Assembly (NCBI RefSeq): GCF_008629695.1
Contig: NZ_VWSH01000001.1
Span: 399,990-463,989, forward strand
Source of the DNA: Taibaiella lutea
GTDB taxonomy: Bacteria > Bacteroidota > Bacteroidia > Chitinophagales > Chitinophagaceae
Direction of reading: 5' to 3'
Length of the DNA: 64,000 nucleotides
Below are positions 26,366 through 34,970 of the stretch, piece after piece. The position numbers were made by a program, and so were the translations under genes. The notes below the pieces were generated by a model, which was not told the origin of the DNA, did no database searches, and saw nothing but the letters and a program-made list of their open reading frames with translations. Positions within the stretch are counted from its first letter, which is position 1, and every line of letters begins with the position of its first letter.

Positions 26366-27140
26366 CATTTAAAAAGCCAATTACATAATCCGTTATTTCC
26401 TTGCGTTGCTGTTCGGTGGCATCGTCGTCCATATCATTATGAATGGTATTGGGCAGCTTTATAATTTTTATATCAAATTCCTTTTGTTCTTTCTCTGTTG
26501 GCAACACACCTTCATCTGCAGGCTGGTCGCTCGAACGCAGGGAATACACTTTCGGATGTTTTGTCCTCGGCAAAGCCATTCTTCTGTTATCCAGTGTAAT
26601 AATCTTATCAGCAATACCGGGATATTTTTGCGGGAATAATGCGGTCATATCGCCACCATTGGAATGTCCGATAAGCGTTATGTGTTTAAAATCAAGATTT
26701 GGATGGCTTTTCTTTAATTCATTAATTACAAATAAGATGTTGTCTGCACCACGATCCCAGAACGGCCTTCTTACGATTTGAGGAATACCTTCCGAAGGTA
26801 TTAAACTGTCTGTCGGTAGTTCGTGCTGAATACTTACTACAAAGAAGTCTTTTGCAGCCAGGTAGGCTGACAGATAGGAATAACTTAAATAACTGCCGCC
26901 ATAGTTCTGCCCGTATCCATGATTGACAATAACCACTCTTTGCTTTTTGTTTATACCGGCGGCTTTGGAAGCATAGAATGCAACAGGAATTTGCCTGTTC
27001 CGCGCTTTATCAAACAACGTCAATGTATCTAAAGACGTTTCGGCGGTCACCTCTTTTCCATTAGTAACATTATTCTTTGCGGTTGAACAGCTTGTCAAAA
27101 ACGGGATGACAAGGATTAAGCAATACATCAGGGTTCTCAT
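26361..27140 (-). CDS. Alpha/beta-hydrolase lipoprotein
   Basis: About 259 residues from the ATG at 27140. This start gives MRTLMYCLILVIPFLTSCSTAKN, a lipobox with Cys about 18, and overlaps the trmO stop as ATGA. A longer reading with eleven extra residues is less likely. A dienelactone-hydrolase-like core has NHGYGQNYGG (about 70), the nucleophile GHSNGGDM (about 157), and a His in LPNTIHNDMDDD near the C-terminus. Exported and lipid-anchored; substrate unknown. Translationally coupled to trmO. Confidence 0.82.
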   Translation of the reverse strand: MRTLMYCLILVIPFLTSCSTAKNNVTNGKEVTAETSLDTLTLFDKARNRQIPVAFYASKAAGINKKQRVVIVNHGYGQNYGGSYLSYSYLSAYLAAKDFFVVSIQHELPTDSLIPSEGIPQIVRRPFWDRGADNILFVINELKKSHPNLDFKHITLIGHSNGGDMTALFPQKYPGIADKIITLDNRRMALPRTKHPKVYSLRSSDQPADEGVLPTEKEQKEFDIKIIKLPNTIHNDMDDDATEQQRKEITDYVIGFLND

Positions 27141-27595
27141 TGCCAGTAATTTTTCATCAGGTCTGCAACCCATTCCGGTTGTTTAATTTCTCCTTCAGGT
27201 TGAAACTCTTTAAAAACGGGTTTTATATCCAGTATGGGCGTACCATCTATTGCATCAAGGTTTCGCACTTTGATGGTTCTGCCGCTATGTTCTAAAAGCT
27301 CAACAGTGCACAAGCCTATCTTGTTAGGCCTGTCTTTTTTTCTTTGTGCTAAAATACCGGCCAAAGGATAATCGGGGTTTCCTCTCGGCCGTCCTGAAAA
27401 AACAATGCTGCTATCGACTACTTTATCAAAATAAAAGATGATTTCAAGATGTGAGAAATCGGCTATGTTGTTGAAAGCTTCTGTGGGGATATGGTCTTCA
27501 AGTTCAATTACAGAAATGATTTCGGACCAATGATCATCAACGGGTGTGGTTCTTGAATTTGTAACGGTTGCAATCGGCAGGAGATTAATGCTCAT
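27137..27595 (-). CDS. trmO: tRNA (N6-threonylcarbamoyl-A37) methyltransferase TrmO-like (YaeB family)
   Basis: 152 residues from ATG 27595 (MSINLLPIATVTN); an in-frame TTG 30 bases upstream is not preferred. Family signatures are LEDHIPTEAFNNIADFSHLEI, FSGRPRGNPDYPLAGILAQR (the SAM-binding RP.GNP..P.G.. stretch) and RNLDAIDGTPILDIKPV. It methylates t6A37 in tRNA-Thr in E. coli. It is shorter than E. coli TrmO (about 235), lacking the C-terminal extension, as many bacterial members do. The ATGA overlap with the lipoprotein hydrolase is unusual functionally. Confidence 0.8.
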   Translation of the reverse strand: MSINLLPIATVTNSRTTPVDDHWSEIISVIELEDHIPTEAFNNIADFSHLEIIFYFDKVVDSSIVFSGRPRGNPDYPLAGILAQRKKDRPNKIGLCTVELLEHSGRTIKVRNLDAIDGTPILDIKPVFKEFQPEGEIKQPEWVADLMKNYWQ

Positions 27596-27747
27596 GTGTA
27601 TGAATATGTATTTTACATGCCTCAAATTACGGCATTCTGTTTATTCGGTCAACAGATTCATTCAATTTTTAATTTTGCATTCAATACCATTGGTTCAAAA
27701 AACATTTAACCTTTCATGGTATATTTTTTTCTATCCAGATGATATAA

Positions 27748-28200
27748 CTATTTTGATGAAACTTTTCTGTTCATCCAATCGTCAAAGGTCATTTCAAATT
27801 TCAGCTCATTTTTTCCGTGCATTCCTATAACTTTCCATCCGGCATTTTTATAGAACGTTTCGGCTCTTGTATCGGGCGAGGTACCTAACCATACCTTGTT
27901 TTTTGTTTGTGTAAAATACCAGTCAAGCATGGTATCATGAAGCTTTTTACCTATTCCCTTGCCTTCACATTCCGGGCGTAAAAACAAAGCCCAGATATTG
28001 TTTTCTTTCAGATCTGCAATAGCAAAACCTGCTATCCTGTTATCCATCTCACAAACCCATCCTTTCCCTCTTTCAGTTATAAATACTTCGCAGTCCTTGT
28101 CAGTTACAAGGTTTGGATCTGATAATGCATTTTCAGTAACTGCATTTCTTACTTCCTGCATCTGTTTGATATCGCTTATTACAGCTTCCCTGATTATCAT
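27748..28200 (-). CDS. GNAT family N-acetyltransferase
   Basis: About 150 residues from ATG 28200 (MIIREAVISDIKQMQEVRNAVTEN). The acetyl-CoA loop ECEGKGIGKKLHD (Q/R-x-x-G-x-G/A type) lies near residue 85-95. Strand-helix order matches GNAT (I-R-x-A, then VCEMDNRIAGFAIADL, then IWALFLRPE). It probably acetylates a small amine or peptide N-terminus; substrate unknown. Stands alone. Confidence 0.85.
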   Translation of the reverse strand: MIIREAVISDIKQMQEVRNAVTENALSDPNLVTDKDCEVFITERGKGWVCEMDNRIAGFAIADLKENNIWALFLRPECEGKGIGKKLHDTMLDWYFTQTKNKVWLGTSPDTRAETFYKNAGWKVIGMHGKNELKFEMTFDDWMNRKVSSK

Positions 28201-28357
28201 TTGTGAGTGTTTATGTTTGCGCAATTAAAGGGTAAAAATAATATACAAGATGCTTTCTTTGTCAGCATGAGAATGTGATTGAGGCAACTGTATTTTGTTT
28301 TCATATTTTATATTATTTGCTAACTTGGCAATAAATAAATGATTGCTTTTAACAAGC

Positions 28358-28711
28358 CTACTCCTCAATCTCTTTCTTCAAAACATCCGAAATATCATTC
28401 AATTTCTTGTAAGGCACCTTCGACATCATTTTTCTGAAATTCTTTTCCTTGTCACCCGTATGCAGTAACGGCCGCAGCGGATGATCCGCCGGTACTTTGG
28501 TAACGTCTGCCGGTTCCCACAGCAACAAATCATGAGGTTCGCACCAAAGCAAAGTACACAGCCGTTCCAGATATTTAAAATTGATACCTTGCTGTTTACC
28601 TGCAATCAACAGGTTAGCAATATTATGTGTAAACCCGTTATGTGTCAAAAAGTAATAGGGCCGTTCTATGCCCCTTGCAGTAAATACGGGATCCAGATTT
28701 AGTCTTATCAT
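28358..28711 (-). CDS. XRE-type helix-turn-helix protein
   Basis: 117 residues. The N-terminal ~65 residues have the Cro/CI pattern: MIRLNLDPVFTARGI at the start, NGFTHNIANLLIAG (turn and recognition helix), NFKYLERLCTLLWCEPHDLL (helices 4-5). The C-terminal half is charged and likely helical (PYKKLNDISDVLKKEIEE). It may be a small repressor. Array B (28803-29117) begins about 90 bp upstream of its start, so the array could lie in its control region. Confidence 0.85.
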   Translation of the reverse strand: MIRLNLDPVFTARGIERPYYFLTHNGFTHNIANLLIAGKQQGINFKYLERLCTLLWCEPHDLLLWEPADVTKVPADHPLRPLLHTGDKEKNFRKMMSKVPYKKLNDISDVLKKEIEE

Positions 28712-28802
28712 ATCCTGATTTTAAATTTATTAAGACGATACTGATATACTATCAAAAATCATTCCAATTTTGGAGGAATGTGGCTATAATTTTAAAAATC
28801 CC

Positions 28803-29117
28803 GTTTATTTGGCAAATACTGAGTTTAATAATTCAACTTTCCATTCATTTATGCAAACTTTTATTTCATTTATATAAACTTCTTTTTCATTTATTTAAAC
28901 CTCCATTGCCATTATTTTATCTTACGTTTCAATTATTAAAACTTTTTTCTTCGTTTTTTAAACCTGTAATTCTATTTATTAAACTTAAAATTTCATTATT
29001 GAAACTTTATTCTTCATTATTAAAACCTCCTTTTTAATTATGGAATCTTCTGTTTCAATTATTTTAACCCCCGACCTGATTATTCAAAAACCACTCCCGA
29101 TTATTCGTAATCCGCGT
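28803..29117. repeat. Array B: 15 degenerate units with exact 21-bp period
   Basis: Fifteen consecutive 21-base windows from 28803 keep the same register without insertion. Typical units are TCATTTATATAAACTTCTTT plus one base, or TTCATTATTAAAACCTCCTT plus one base. The most constant part is TTAAACCT / TTAAACTT in the middle, with a TTCATTT head. A plus-strand open frame over the array shows a seven-residue period (L/H-F-K pattern), a by-product of the length. The array runs from the 5' side of the XRE gene to just before the terminator of the RsmF-like gene. The last three or four units are more GC-rich and weaker. Confidence 0.88.
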
Positions 29118-29130
29118 TTCATAAAAAATA

Positions 29131-29161
29131 AATGCCCCCAAAGTATCTAAACTTCAGGGGC
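29131..29161 (-). terminator. Terminator of the RsmF-like gene
   Basis: TGCCCCCAAAGT / ACTTCAGGGGCA stem (two non-pairing positions) with a six-base loop. On the minus strand it is followed by TTTATTTTTTATG. Lies about 60 bp beyond the stop codon of the 29223-30620 gene. Confidence 0.75.
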
Positions 29162-29222
29162 AATAACGCAACGATAAAATTACATATTCCAATTTCTGAC
29201 AACTAAAAGCTAAAGTCAATAG

Positions 29223-30620
29223 CTACCTCAGCTCCATCCTTATCCTCCAGTTCTTCGGAAAATAGTTATTCATCCTGTTGGGCAGCCATTTTCCCCAACC
29301 CAGACCTAATCCTTCATAAGTCAGCAATTGCCAGCCTTTCACCGGATTGTCTTTCAGTACTTCTTCTTTCTTTAAAAACAACAAAGCCGTTTCCTTATCG
29401 GCCGCTACCCTTTTCACATCTCCCGACAGATGAATGCTCAACGCCAGTTCATGATCAGGTATGATGTCCTTACCTGCGATTTTTCCTAATGCAGTACCTG
29501 TTTTCTTTATCCTTAATAAAGGTTGCAGCAATTCATAGTCCTTTTTATGCGCGGCATGTATGCCATACCATTCTTCATTCTTTTCTATCAATGCAAAATC
29601 ATTGTTCAGCCAGGCTTTCCAACGTTGTGTTTCATCTTTCGCCTTAGGATTGCCGCCTTTCTGCTGCTGTTTCTTTTGTTTACGTGCAGGTTCTTCCTGT
29701 TCTGCGGCCTCTTTCTTTCTGAAAGCAGCCAGAAAGAAACCTTCCCCATTCAGTTGCCAGGGGTAAAAACGGTAACCGGCCGCATGGTGTTTTTCTGAAA
29801 CGGTTTCGGTTATGTTCCATGCTGTTTCTACAGGAATTTTCAATGATTCCATGCCCATGTTTTCACAAATCCAGTCGCATACCATTTCATTTTCTTCGGC
29901 GGAATAAGAACAGGTAGCGTATAACAATACGCCGTCCTGTTTCAATGCAGGCAAGGCGTCGGCTAATATTCTTTTCTGCCTTTCGCTGCAAAGCTTTACA
30001 TGATCCCGCGACCATTCGTCAAGCGCATCTGCATCTTTGCGCCATAAACCGGAACCGGTACAAGGCGCGTCTATCAGCATTACATCAAAATATTCCGGCA
30101 GTTTTGCAAAATCCTTCGGGTCGTTATTACTGACCCAGGTATTCATTTGTCCCCAGCGGGTAAGGTTTTCGGCCAATACGGATGCACGCGTTTGTATCAC
30201 TTCGTTGGATATCAGTAAATCTTCCTCATGAAGCAAGGAAGCCAGCAAGGTGCTTTTCCCTCCCGGCGCAGCACAAAGATCCAATACGCGCAAAGGCACT
30301 TCGCCACGCTGAACGGTATTTTTAAAAGCATGTTCCACAAACATCGATGAAGCTTCCTGCACATAATAAGCACCGGCATGGAACAATGGATCTAATGTAA
30401 ATACAGGCCGTTCTGTAAGATAAACTCCGTAACTACTCCAGGGTACTGCCGGTAATTCTGGCTGGGAAAAATTAAGCTTGCAGGGATTATATCGTATGGA
30501 AGTAAGCGGAACCTGCTGATGCGCTGCTATAACAGCTGCTTCCGGAAGATGTCCCAATCCCGGCACAGCACTTATCTGTGGTATAATAGCCGATAACTTT
30601 GCCAATGCTGCTTGTTCCAT
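29223..30620 (-). CDS. rRNA cytosine-C5 methyltransferase, RsmF / NOL1-NOP2-Sun family
   Basis: 465 residues. SAM-binding motif LDLCAAPGGKSTLL (about 112-125), motif with the releasing Cys DAPCTGSG (about 183-190), and the second catalytic Cys in LYATCSYSAEENE (about 231-243). A Q/K-rich linker (about 310-335) leads to the RsmF-type C-terminal domain (about 350-465, LALSIHLSGDVKRVAADKE). It uses two cysteines to transfer a methyl group to a cytosine in rRNA. E. coli RsmF acts on 16S C1407; whether the same base is the target here is not known. Confidence 0.9.
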   Translation of the reverse strand: MEQAALAKLSAIIPQISAVPGLGHLPEAAVIAAHQQVPLTSIRYNPCKLNFSQPELPAVPWSSYGVYLTERPVFTLDPLFHAGAYYVQEASSMFVEHAFKNTVQRGEVPLRVLDLCAAPGGKSTLLASLLHEEDLLISNEVIQTRASVLAENLTRWGQMNTWVSNNDPKDFAKLPEYFDVMLIDAPCTGSGLWRKDADALDEWSRDHVKLCSERQKRILADALPALKQDGVLLYATCSYSAEENEMVCDWICENMGMESLKIPVETAWNITETVSEKHHAAGYRFYPWQLNGEGFFLAAFRKKEAAEQEEPARKQKKQQQKGGNPKAKDETQRWKAWLNNDFALIEKNEEWYGIHAAHKKDYELLQPLLRIKKTGTALGKIAGKDIIPDHELALSIHLSGDVKRVAADKETALLFLKKEEVLKDNPVKGWQLLTYEGLGLGWGKWLPNRMNNYFPKNWRIRMELR

Positions 30621-30801
30621 GATGATACTTTGTAAGAGGTCTGTTTGTTTAGGAGCGTTAAGAGTTCCTTCGTTCCTCAGAATGACAATGTGATTGTGCT
30701 AAAAACATTTTTGAAACACCTATTATACTCCTCCTTATCATATCCCGGAATGAAGTATTTCTAATATGCTTTTGTACTATATTATTTACAGTATAAATCT
30801 A

Positions 30802-31926
30802 TTAAAATCCAACCCCGATGCCCATTTCAAAAAACTCGGCAGTAGCGGCATGTGTTTTTAATAGGGCTGTAAAAAAAAGTTCCTTTAATGGCCCTTTCTC
30901 TTTTTGCACTAAATAAAAATTGCCTCCGAGCTTTTCGTAGATATTATCTGTCTGTTCATCCATCTTATGCAGATAATAACCTGCCTGAAACAAAATACCG
31001 AGTCGGCCAATCAGGAATTCGTTACCGAGGAATACGGCGGCCTGCGTCGATTCTTTGTATTCCTGTCCCTGAAAGTGTTCGATGCTTTTCAACTTGGCAT
31101 ATTTCGCCGAGTTATAAGTATAATCCACACCACCATATACTTTATTCTTGCTCCAATATCTTTTACTTACAAAAAGGGCACCTGTATATACGGGATTAAG
31201 AGGCCCGTCTGCCGGACTGCTTTCTATAAAAGCCATACTGTAACGTGCCTGTAACAACCACCTGTTCTTTAAAGGCTGTAAAGTACGTTTGATCAGTTCC
31301 GGTTTTGATGTAACAGGAAAATAACGCAGGCCAAAATGTGCGCCATACATATTGATACCAAGATTCGGCTGCTGAAAAGCTGCATTGGATACATGCGAAA
31401 AACATACTCCTGCCTGTAAATCCCAATGTTCGTTTACCTTCCAACGTATATCGGTTGAGAAAGGGCTTATGTTATTCCAGTGCCCGCCAATGGCAACATT
31501 TTCAAGGTTCGGGTTGGGTTCGCGTTCATAAGGTCTGGTATCGTAACCTACGCCCATGCCTGCTCTTACCGTCCATTCAAAATGGTCTCCTTTTATAATA
31601 TTCAGCTGTATGTTGGGAAAAATACCGAATGCCTGTCCGTAAACATCGGGCATGTTATAATTATTGTAGTAAAAACCAATTCCAATCTGCGGGTAATGCC
31701 TCCGTTGCTGCCAGTCTTTCTGTCCGTAAGTTTTCTTTATCAGGTTGAGTTCAAAAGAGTAACTATGGTCGGGAATAGGCCCTGTGAATTTAGGCGTATG
31801 CTTAATCATTTTCCCGATGGTGAAATTTGTTTCTATGCCAAAACCTTTCCAGCCACCGTTTTCCTGCGCTACGGCATTATATTGAAAACAACATGTAACA
31901 AGAAAGGTAAGCAGCCAACGGTTCAT
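30802..31926 (-). CDS. PagL-like acyloxyacyl hydrolase (lipid A 3-O-deacylase family)
   Basis: 374 residues with signal peptide (1-20). Alternating aromatic strands point to an outer-membrane beta-barrel. The family motif with the catalytic His and Ser is in CFSHVSNAAFQQPNLGINMYG (H about 176, S about 178). PagL removes the 3-O acyl chain of lipid A; this protein is about twice the PagL barrel length, as are other Bacteroidota members. The two halves may be a barrel plus an accessory region. Lies next to a family 2 glycosyltransferase, 21 bp upstream in the same direction, so envelope modification is plausible. Confidence 0.82.
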   Translation of the reverse strand: MNRWLLTFLVTCCFQYNAVAQENGGWKGFGIETNFTIGKMIKHTPKFTGPIPDHSYSFELNLIKKTYGQKDWQQRRHYPQIGIGFYYNNYNMPDVYGQAFGIFPNIQLNIIKGDHFEWTVRAGMGVGYDTRPYEREPNPNLENVAIGGHWNNISPFSTDIRWKVNEHWDLQAGVCFSHVSNAAFQQPNLGINMYGAHFGLRYFPVTSKPELIKRTLQPLKNRWLLQARYSMAFIESSPADGPLNPVYTGALFVSKRYWSKNKVYGGVDYTYNSAKYAKLKSIEHFQGQEYKESTQAAVFLGNEFLIGRLGILFQAGYYLHKMDEQTDNIYEKLGGNFYLVQKEKGPLKELFFTALLKTHAATAEFFEMGIGVGF

Positions 31927-31947
31927 GGAAATTTGCTGTTTGATAGC

Positions 31948-32688
31948 TTATTGATAGATTTTGTATTTAGCCAGTTTCCATTTATGCAAACGGTGTTGCA
32001 ACGAAACCCGCAATACGCCCATGCCATATTTTGCGCTTCTGCTGAAGTTAATGCTGGAGGCTTCCTCAAAGTATTTGGTAGGGCAAGTAATTTCTGCAAT
32101 CTCATATCCTTTCATGAATATCTGGGAAAGCATTTCATTATCAAAAACAAAGTCATCGTTATTAGCCATGAAATTAATATTGCGCAAAACTTCACCGGAG
32201 AATGCCCTGTATCCCGTATGGTATTCGCTTAACTTCTGGCCTATCAGTATGTTTTCAAATAAGGTAAGGCAACGGTTAAAAATATATTTATACATGGGCA
32301 TGCCGCCGTTTAATGCACCTTTGCCCAATATTCTGGAACCTAATACCACAGGATATAATTCATTGGCAATGATATAGCACATGGAAGGAATCAGCTTGGG
32401 TGTGTATTGGTAATCGGGATGCAGCATAATTACGATATCGGCACCCAATTCCATTGCTTTGGTATAGCATGATTTCTGGTTGCCACCGTAACCTTTATTT
32501 TTTTCATGTCTTACAATATGCTTAATGCCCAGTCTGCGCCCTACTTCAGAAGTCTCATCCCTGCTATGGTCGTCCACCAACACAACTTCATCCACTATAT
32601 CAAAAGGAATTTCGTTATAGGTTCTTTCCAGAGTTAAAGCTGCATTATAAGCGGGCAACACCACCACTACTTTTTTACCGTTAAGCAT
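31948..32688 (-). CDS. Family 2 glycosyltransferase (DPM1/polyprenyl-phosphate type)
   Basis: 246 residues, GT-A fold. VVVVLPAYNAALTL at the N-terminus, DEVVLVDDHSRDET (about 33-46) holds the nucleotide-binding Asp residues, and HEKNKGYGGNQKSCYTKAMELGADIVIMLHPDYQYTP carries the second acidic motif as HPD rather than DGD/DAD. No C-terminal membrane helices, as in soluble members of the dolichol-phosphate mannosyltransferase group. The donor and acceptor are unknown. Operon with the PagL-like gene. Confidence 0.87.
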   Translation of the reverse strand: MLNGKKVVVVLPAYNAALTLERTYNEIPFDIVDEVVLVDDHSRDETSEVGRRLGIKHIVRHEKNKGYGGNQKSCYTKAMELGADIVIMLHPDYQYTPKLIPSMCYIIANELYPVVLGSRILGKGALNGGMPMYKYIFNRCLTLFENILIGQKLSEYHTGYRAFSGEVLRNINFMANNDDFVFDNEMLSQIFMKGYEIAEITCPTKYFEEASSINFSRSAKYGMGVLRVSLQHRLHKWKLAKYKIYQ

Positions 32689-32733
32689 AGATTAAATAAA
32701 AAGTAAAAATTTAAAAGTAAAAATCCGGAGTTT

Positions 32734-32866
32734 TTAGTCGTTAGTTGATAGTCGATAGTATTGAAACTATTCTCTGACCACTAATTACTATTCTCCATTC
32801 ATGATCCATCCGCCACTACTACCGATTTACTAACCACTGACAACTAATCACTATCGACTAACACTA
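32734..32866. repeat. TAGT-rich inverted repeat, copy 2
   Basis: TAGTCGTTAGTTGATAGTCG on the left and a right arm starting TAACCACTGACAACTAATCA (32829 onward) are inverted, imperfect partners made of the same words as the element at 16234-16330. It separates the glycosyltransferase gene from the thioesterase gene. Confidence 0.75.
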
Positions 32867-33310
32867 CCCCACCGGTTTTATCTTCATTCCGGTTGAAACA
32901 AGATTACTTGTTGCCTTGGAAAGCAATATACCGCTTTCATTATATACATGTACTTCAGAATTGATAATCTTTTTGCCATGCCTGATGATTTCGGCTTTTG
33001 CAGTAATGCGCTCGCCTTCTGCTGCGGCGTATAAGAAATCGATATTCAATGAAATACTGGTATAATGTCCTTCCGCCTCAAGGGAAACAATGGCCCAGCC
33101 TATCGCTTCGTCTATAACCAGAGACATCATGCCGCCATGAATATTGCCAAAGGGATTACACATTTCCTTCCTGATTAAAACGGAAATCTCTATTTTTCCT
33201 TTCTCTGCGGCTTCCAGTCTTGGCTTCATCCAGTTACCTGCCGGGGAGCGCGAATTATCCACTTCTCTTCCAATCCAGCCCTTAATTATCTCCAAAGCGT
33301 TCGTAACCAT
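32864..33310 (-). CDS. PaaI-like hotdog-fold thioesterase
   Basis: About 148 residues from ATG 33310 (MVTNALEIIKGWIG); an upstream Met is less likely as it reaches into the oxyR promoter. Hotdog motif NPFGNIHGGMMSLVIDEAIGWAI (about 55-77) with the H-G-G-M-M-S and acidic helix, then SISLNIDFLYAAAEGERITAKAEIIRHGKKI. Probably hydrolyses acyl-CoA thioesters; which acyl group is unknown. Divergent from oxyR with a 75-bp gap. Confidence 0.85.
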   Translation of the reverse strand: MVTNALEIIKGWIGREVDNSRSPAGNWMKPRLEAAEKGKIEISVLIRKEMCNPFGNIHGGMMSLVIDEAIGWAIVSLEAEGHYTSISLNIDFLYAAAEGERITAKAEIIRHGKKIINSEVHVYNESGILLSKATSNLVSTGMKIKPVG

Positions 33311-33353
33311 TATTATTCCTGTAAATTTTAAACCGTGCAAAGCTACAATCTAT

Positions 33354-33361
33354 TATCTTTG
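33354..33361 (+). promoter_or_regulatory. Possible -7 box of oxyR
   Basis: TATCTTTG fits TAnnTTTG and lies 24 bp before the ATG at 33386. No TTTG lies at the expected -33 position; the TTTT at 33326-33329 is the closest. Confidence 0.4.
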
Positions 33362-33385
33362 TTTCCACGAAAAAATCAAGATATT

Positions 33386-34342
33386 ATGACCATAACCCAA
33401 TTAGAATATGTTGTATCTGTTGCGACGTACAAAAGTTTCGTTGCAGCGGCAGAGAAAAGTTTTGTGACACAACCCACTTTAAGCATGCAGATACACAAGC
33501 TGGAAGAGGAATTGAATGTCAGGCTTTTCGACCGCAATAAACATCCGATTGCAACTACAGAGGTTGGTGAGGAAATCGTAAAGCAGGCAAAGGTTATCCT
33601 TGCCGAAGCTGCCAAAATACAGGAGCTGATTCAACACAGGCAAGGAACTGTGGCAGGTAGTTTCAGAGTGGGTATTATTCCTACACTGGCTCCTTTTATA
33701 TTGCCGCAACTGTTGGAAAACCATGCCAAAGCCCATCCGGAGCTGAAACTGGTGGTAACGGAATTGCAGACAAAAGACATCATCCGCAAACTGAAAGATG
33801 ATGAAATTGACTGTGGTTTATTAAGTACGCCATTGGAAGAAAACCATATCAAGGAATATCCTTTATTCTACGAATCACTGGTGGCTTACTTCGGAAAGGA
33901 TGAAAAGGCGTTGAAAAAACGTACTGTTTTGCCTGAAGATATAGATTTAAAACGCATCTGGATGCTGAACGAAGGCAACTGCTTACGTAATCAGATTATG
34001 AATCTTTGCAGTGAACATGTAGAGAAGCTGCAACAAGACCGTCCTTATCAATACGAATCGGGTAATGTAGAGACATTGCGCAAGATGGTGGATAAAAACG
34101 GCGGCGTAACGATTCTTCCGGAACTGGCAACCTTTGAATTCAATGAAGATCAGGCCGACAATGTCCGTTATTTTGATGGGGAAGAGCCTGTCCGCGAGAT
34201 TTCACTGGTAACGAACGATCATTTTGTAAGGCTTACGGTATTACAAACCCTGATGGATGAAATACTGAAACTGGTGCCTGAAAAAATGCGTGTTCAAAAG
34301 AAGAATAGGAAGATTTTAAGAATACAAGCTGCGAAATTGTAA
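33386..34342 (+). CDS. oxyR: LysR-family peroxide sensor OxyR
   Basis: 318 residues from ATG 33386 (MTITQLEYVVSVATYKSF). N-terminal winged HTH: SFVAAAEKSFVTQPTLSMQIHKLEEELNVRLFDR. The regulatory domain carries CLRNQIMNLC, which matches the redox motif CLRDQAMGFC of E. coli OxyR; in this numbering the two Cys fall at 199 and 208, the same positions as in E. coli. That agreement supports both the start and the function as H2O2 sensor via a disulfide. Divergent from the thioesterase gene; a terminator follows. Targets not visible from here. Confidence 0.92.
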   Translation: MTITQLEYVVSVATYKSFVAAAEKSFVTQPTLSMQIHKLEEELNVRLFDRNKHPIATTEVGEEIVKQAKVILAEAAKIQELIQHRQGTVAGSFRVGIIPTLAPFILPQLLENHAKAHPELKLVVTELQTKDIIRKLKDDEIDCGLLSTPLEENHIKEYPLFYESLVAYFGKDEKALKKRTVLPEDIDLKRIWMLNEGNCLRNQIMNLCSEHVEKLQQDRPYQYESGNVETLRKMVDKNGGVTILPELATFEFNEDQADNVRYFDGEEPVREISLVTNDHFVRLTVLQTLMDEILKLVPEKMRVQKKNRKILRIQAAKL

Positions 34343-34349
34343 TAATTCT

Positions 34350-34383
34350 AATCGTTTGGTGTAAAAGCCAAACGATTTTTTTG
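34350..34383 (+). terminator. Terminator of oxyR
   Basis: AATCGTTTGG / CCAAACGATT perfect 10-bp stem, eight-base loop, followed by TTTTTTG. Begins 7 bp after the oxyR stop codon. Confidence 0.9.
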
Positions 34384-34421
34384 TTTTATTAATAAATCCT
34401 TTAATTACCTGACAATACATA

Positions 34422-34958
34422 ATGAATTTTGATAATTACACCGTAAGATTATTGACCAACGATGATTTGCATCCTTATTTCCGGATGATTGAAAGAAACA
34501 GACACCGGCTGATGGATTACTTTGCGGGAACAACTTCTAAAACACATACATTGGAAGATACTGCTACCTTTCTTAGTGAGAACGTCCAAAAAGCAGCAGA
34601 CAGAACTTATTTTCCTTATATTATAATTGACAATACGGACAATTCCTTCATTGGTTATATAGATCTGAAAAGGATTTCCTGGAACATTCCGAAAGCGGAA
34701 TTAGGCTGTTTCTTTGATGAAAACTATGCAGGTAAAGGCATTGCAACAAAAGCGCTGCAATTGGCAACCGATTATTTCTTCCATGAATTCGGTATAAAGA
34801 AATTATTCCTTCGTACACATCCAAGTAATGCTTCTGCAAGGAGAATTGCAGAGAAATGCGGCTTTGAGGTGGAAGGACTTATCCGCTGCGACCATATTAC
34901 AACTGCTGGTGAAATTGTGGATTTGTTGTATTACGGGAAGGTGAATGAAAGTAAATAG
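34422..34958 (+). CDS. RimJ/RimL-type GNAT acetyltransferase
   Basis: 178 residues. The opening YTVRLLTNDDLHPYFRMIERNR and the acetyl-CoA loop ENYAGKGIATKALQLATDYFFHEFGIKKLFLRTHPSNASARRIAEKCGF (about 105-155) are typical of the RimL/Rim-like branch that acetylates protein N-termini or small amines. Actual substrate unknown. A 149-residue gene of unknown function starts 12 bp downstream. Confidence 0.88.
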   Translation: MNFDNYTVRLLTNDDLHPYFRMIERNRHRLMDYFAGTTSKTHTLEDTATFLSENVQKAADRTYFPYIIIDNTDNSFIGYIDLKRISWNIPKAELGCFFDENYAGKGIATKALQLATDYFFHEFGIKKLFLRTHPSNASARRIAEKCGFEVEGLIRCDHITTAGEIVDLLYYGKVNESK

Positions 34959-34970
34959 TGACGACATAGA

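Noticed and set aside
28780-29037. Plus-strand open frame of 85 codons rich in L, F and K
   Set aside because: Same cause in array B; hydrophobic character comes from T-rich DNA.
31480-32232. 250-codon plus-strand frame
   Set aside because: Antisense to the PagL-like and glycosyltransferase genes, which have clear family motifs.
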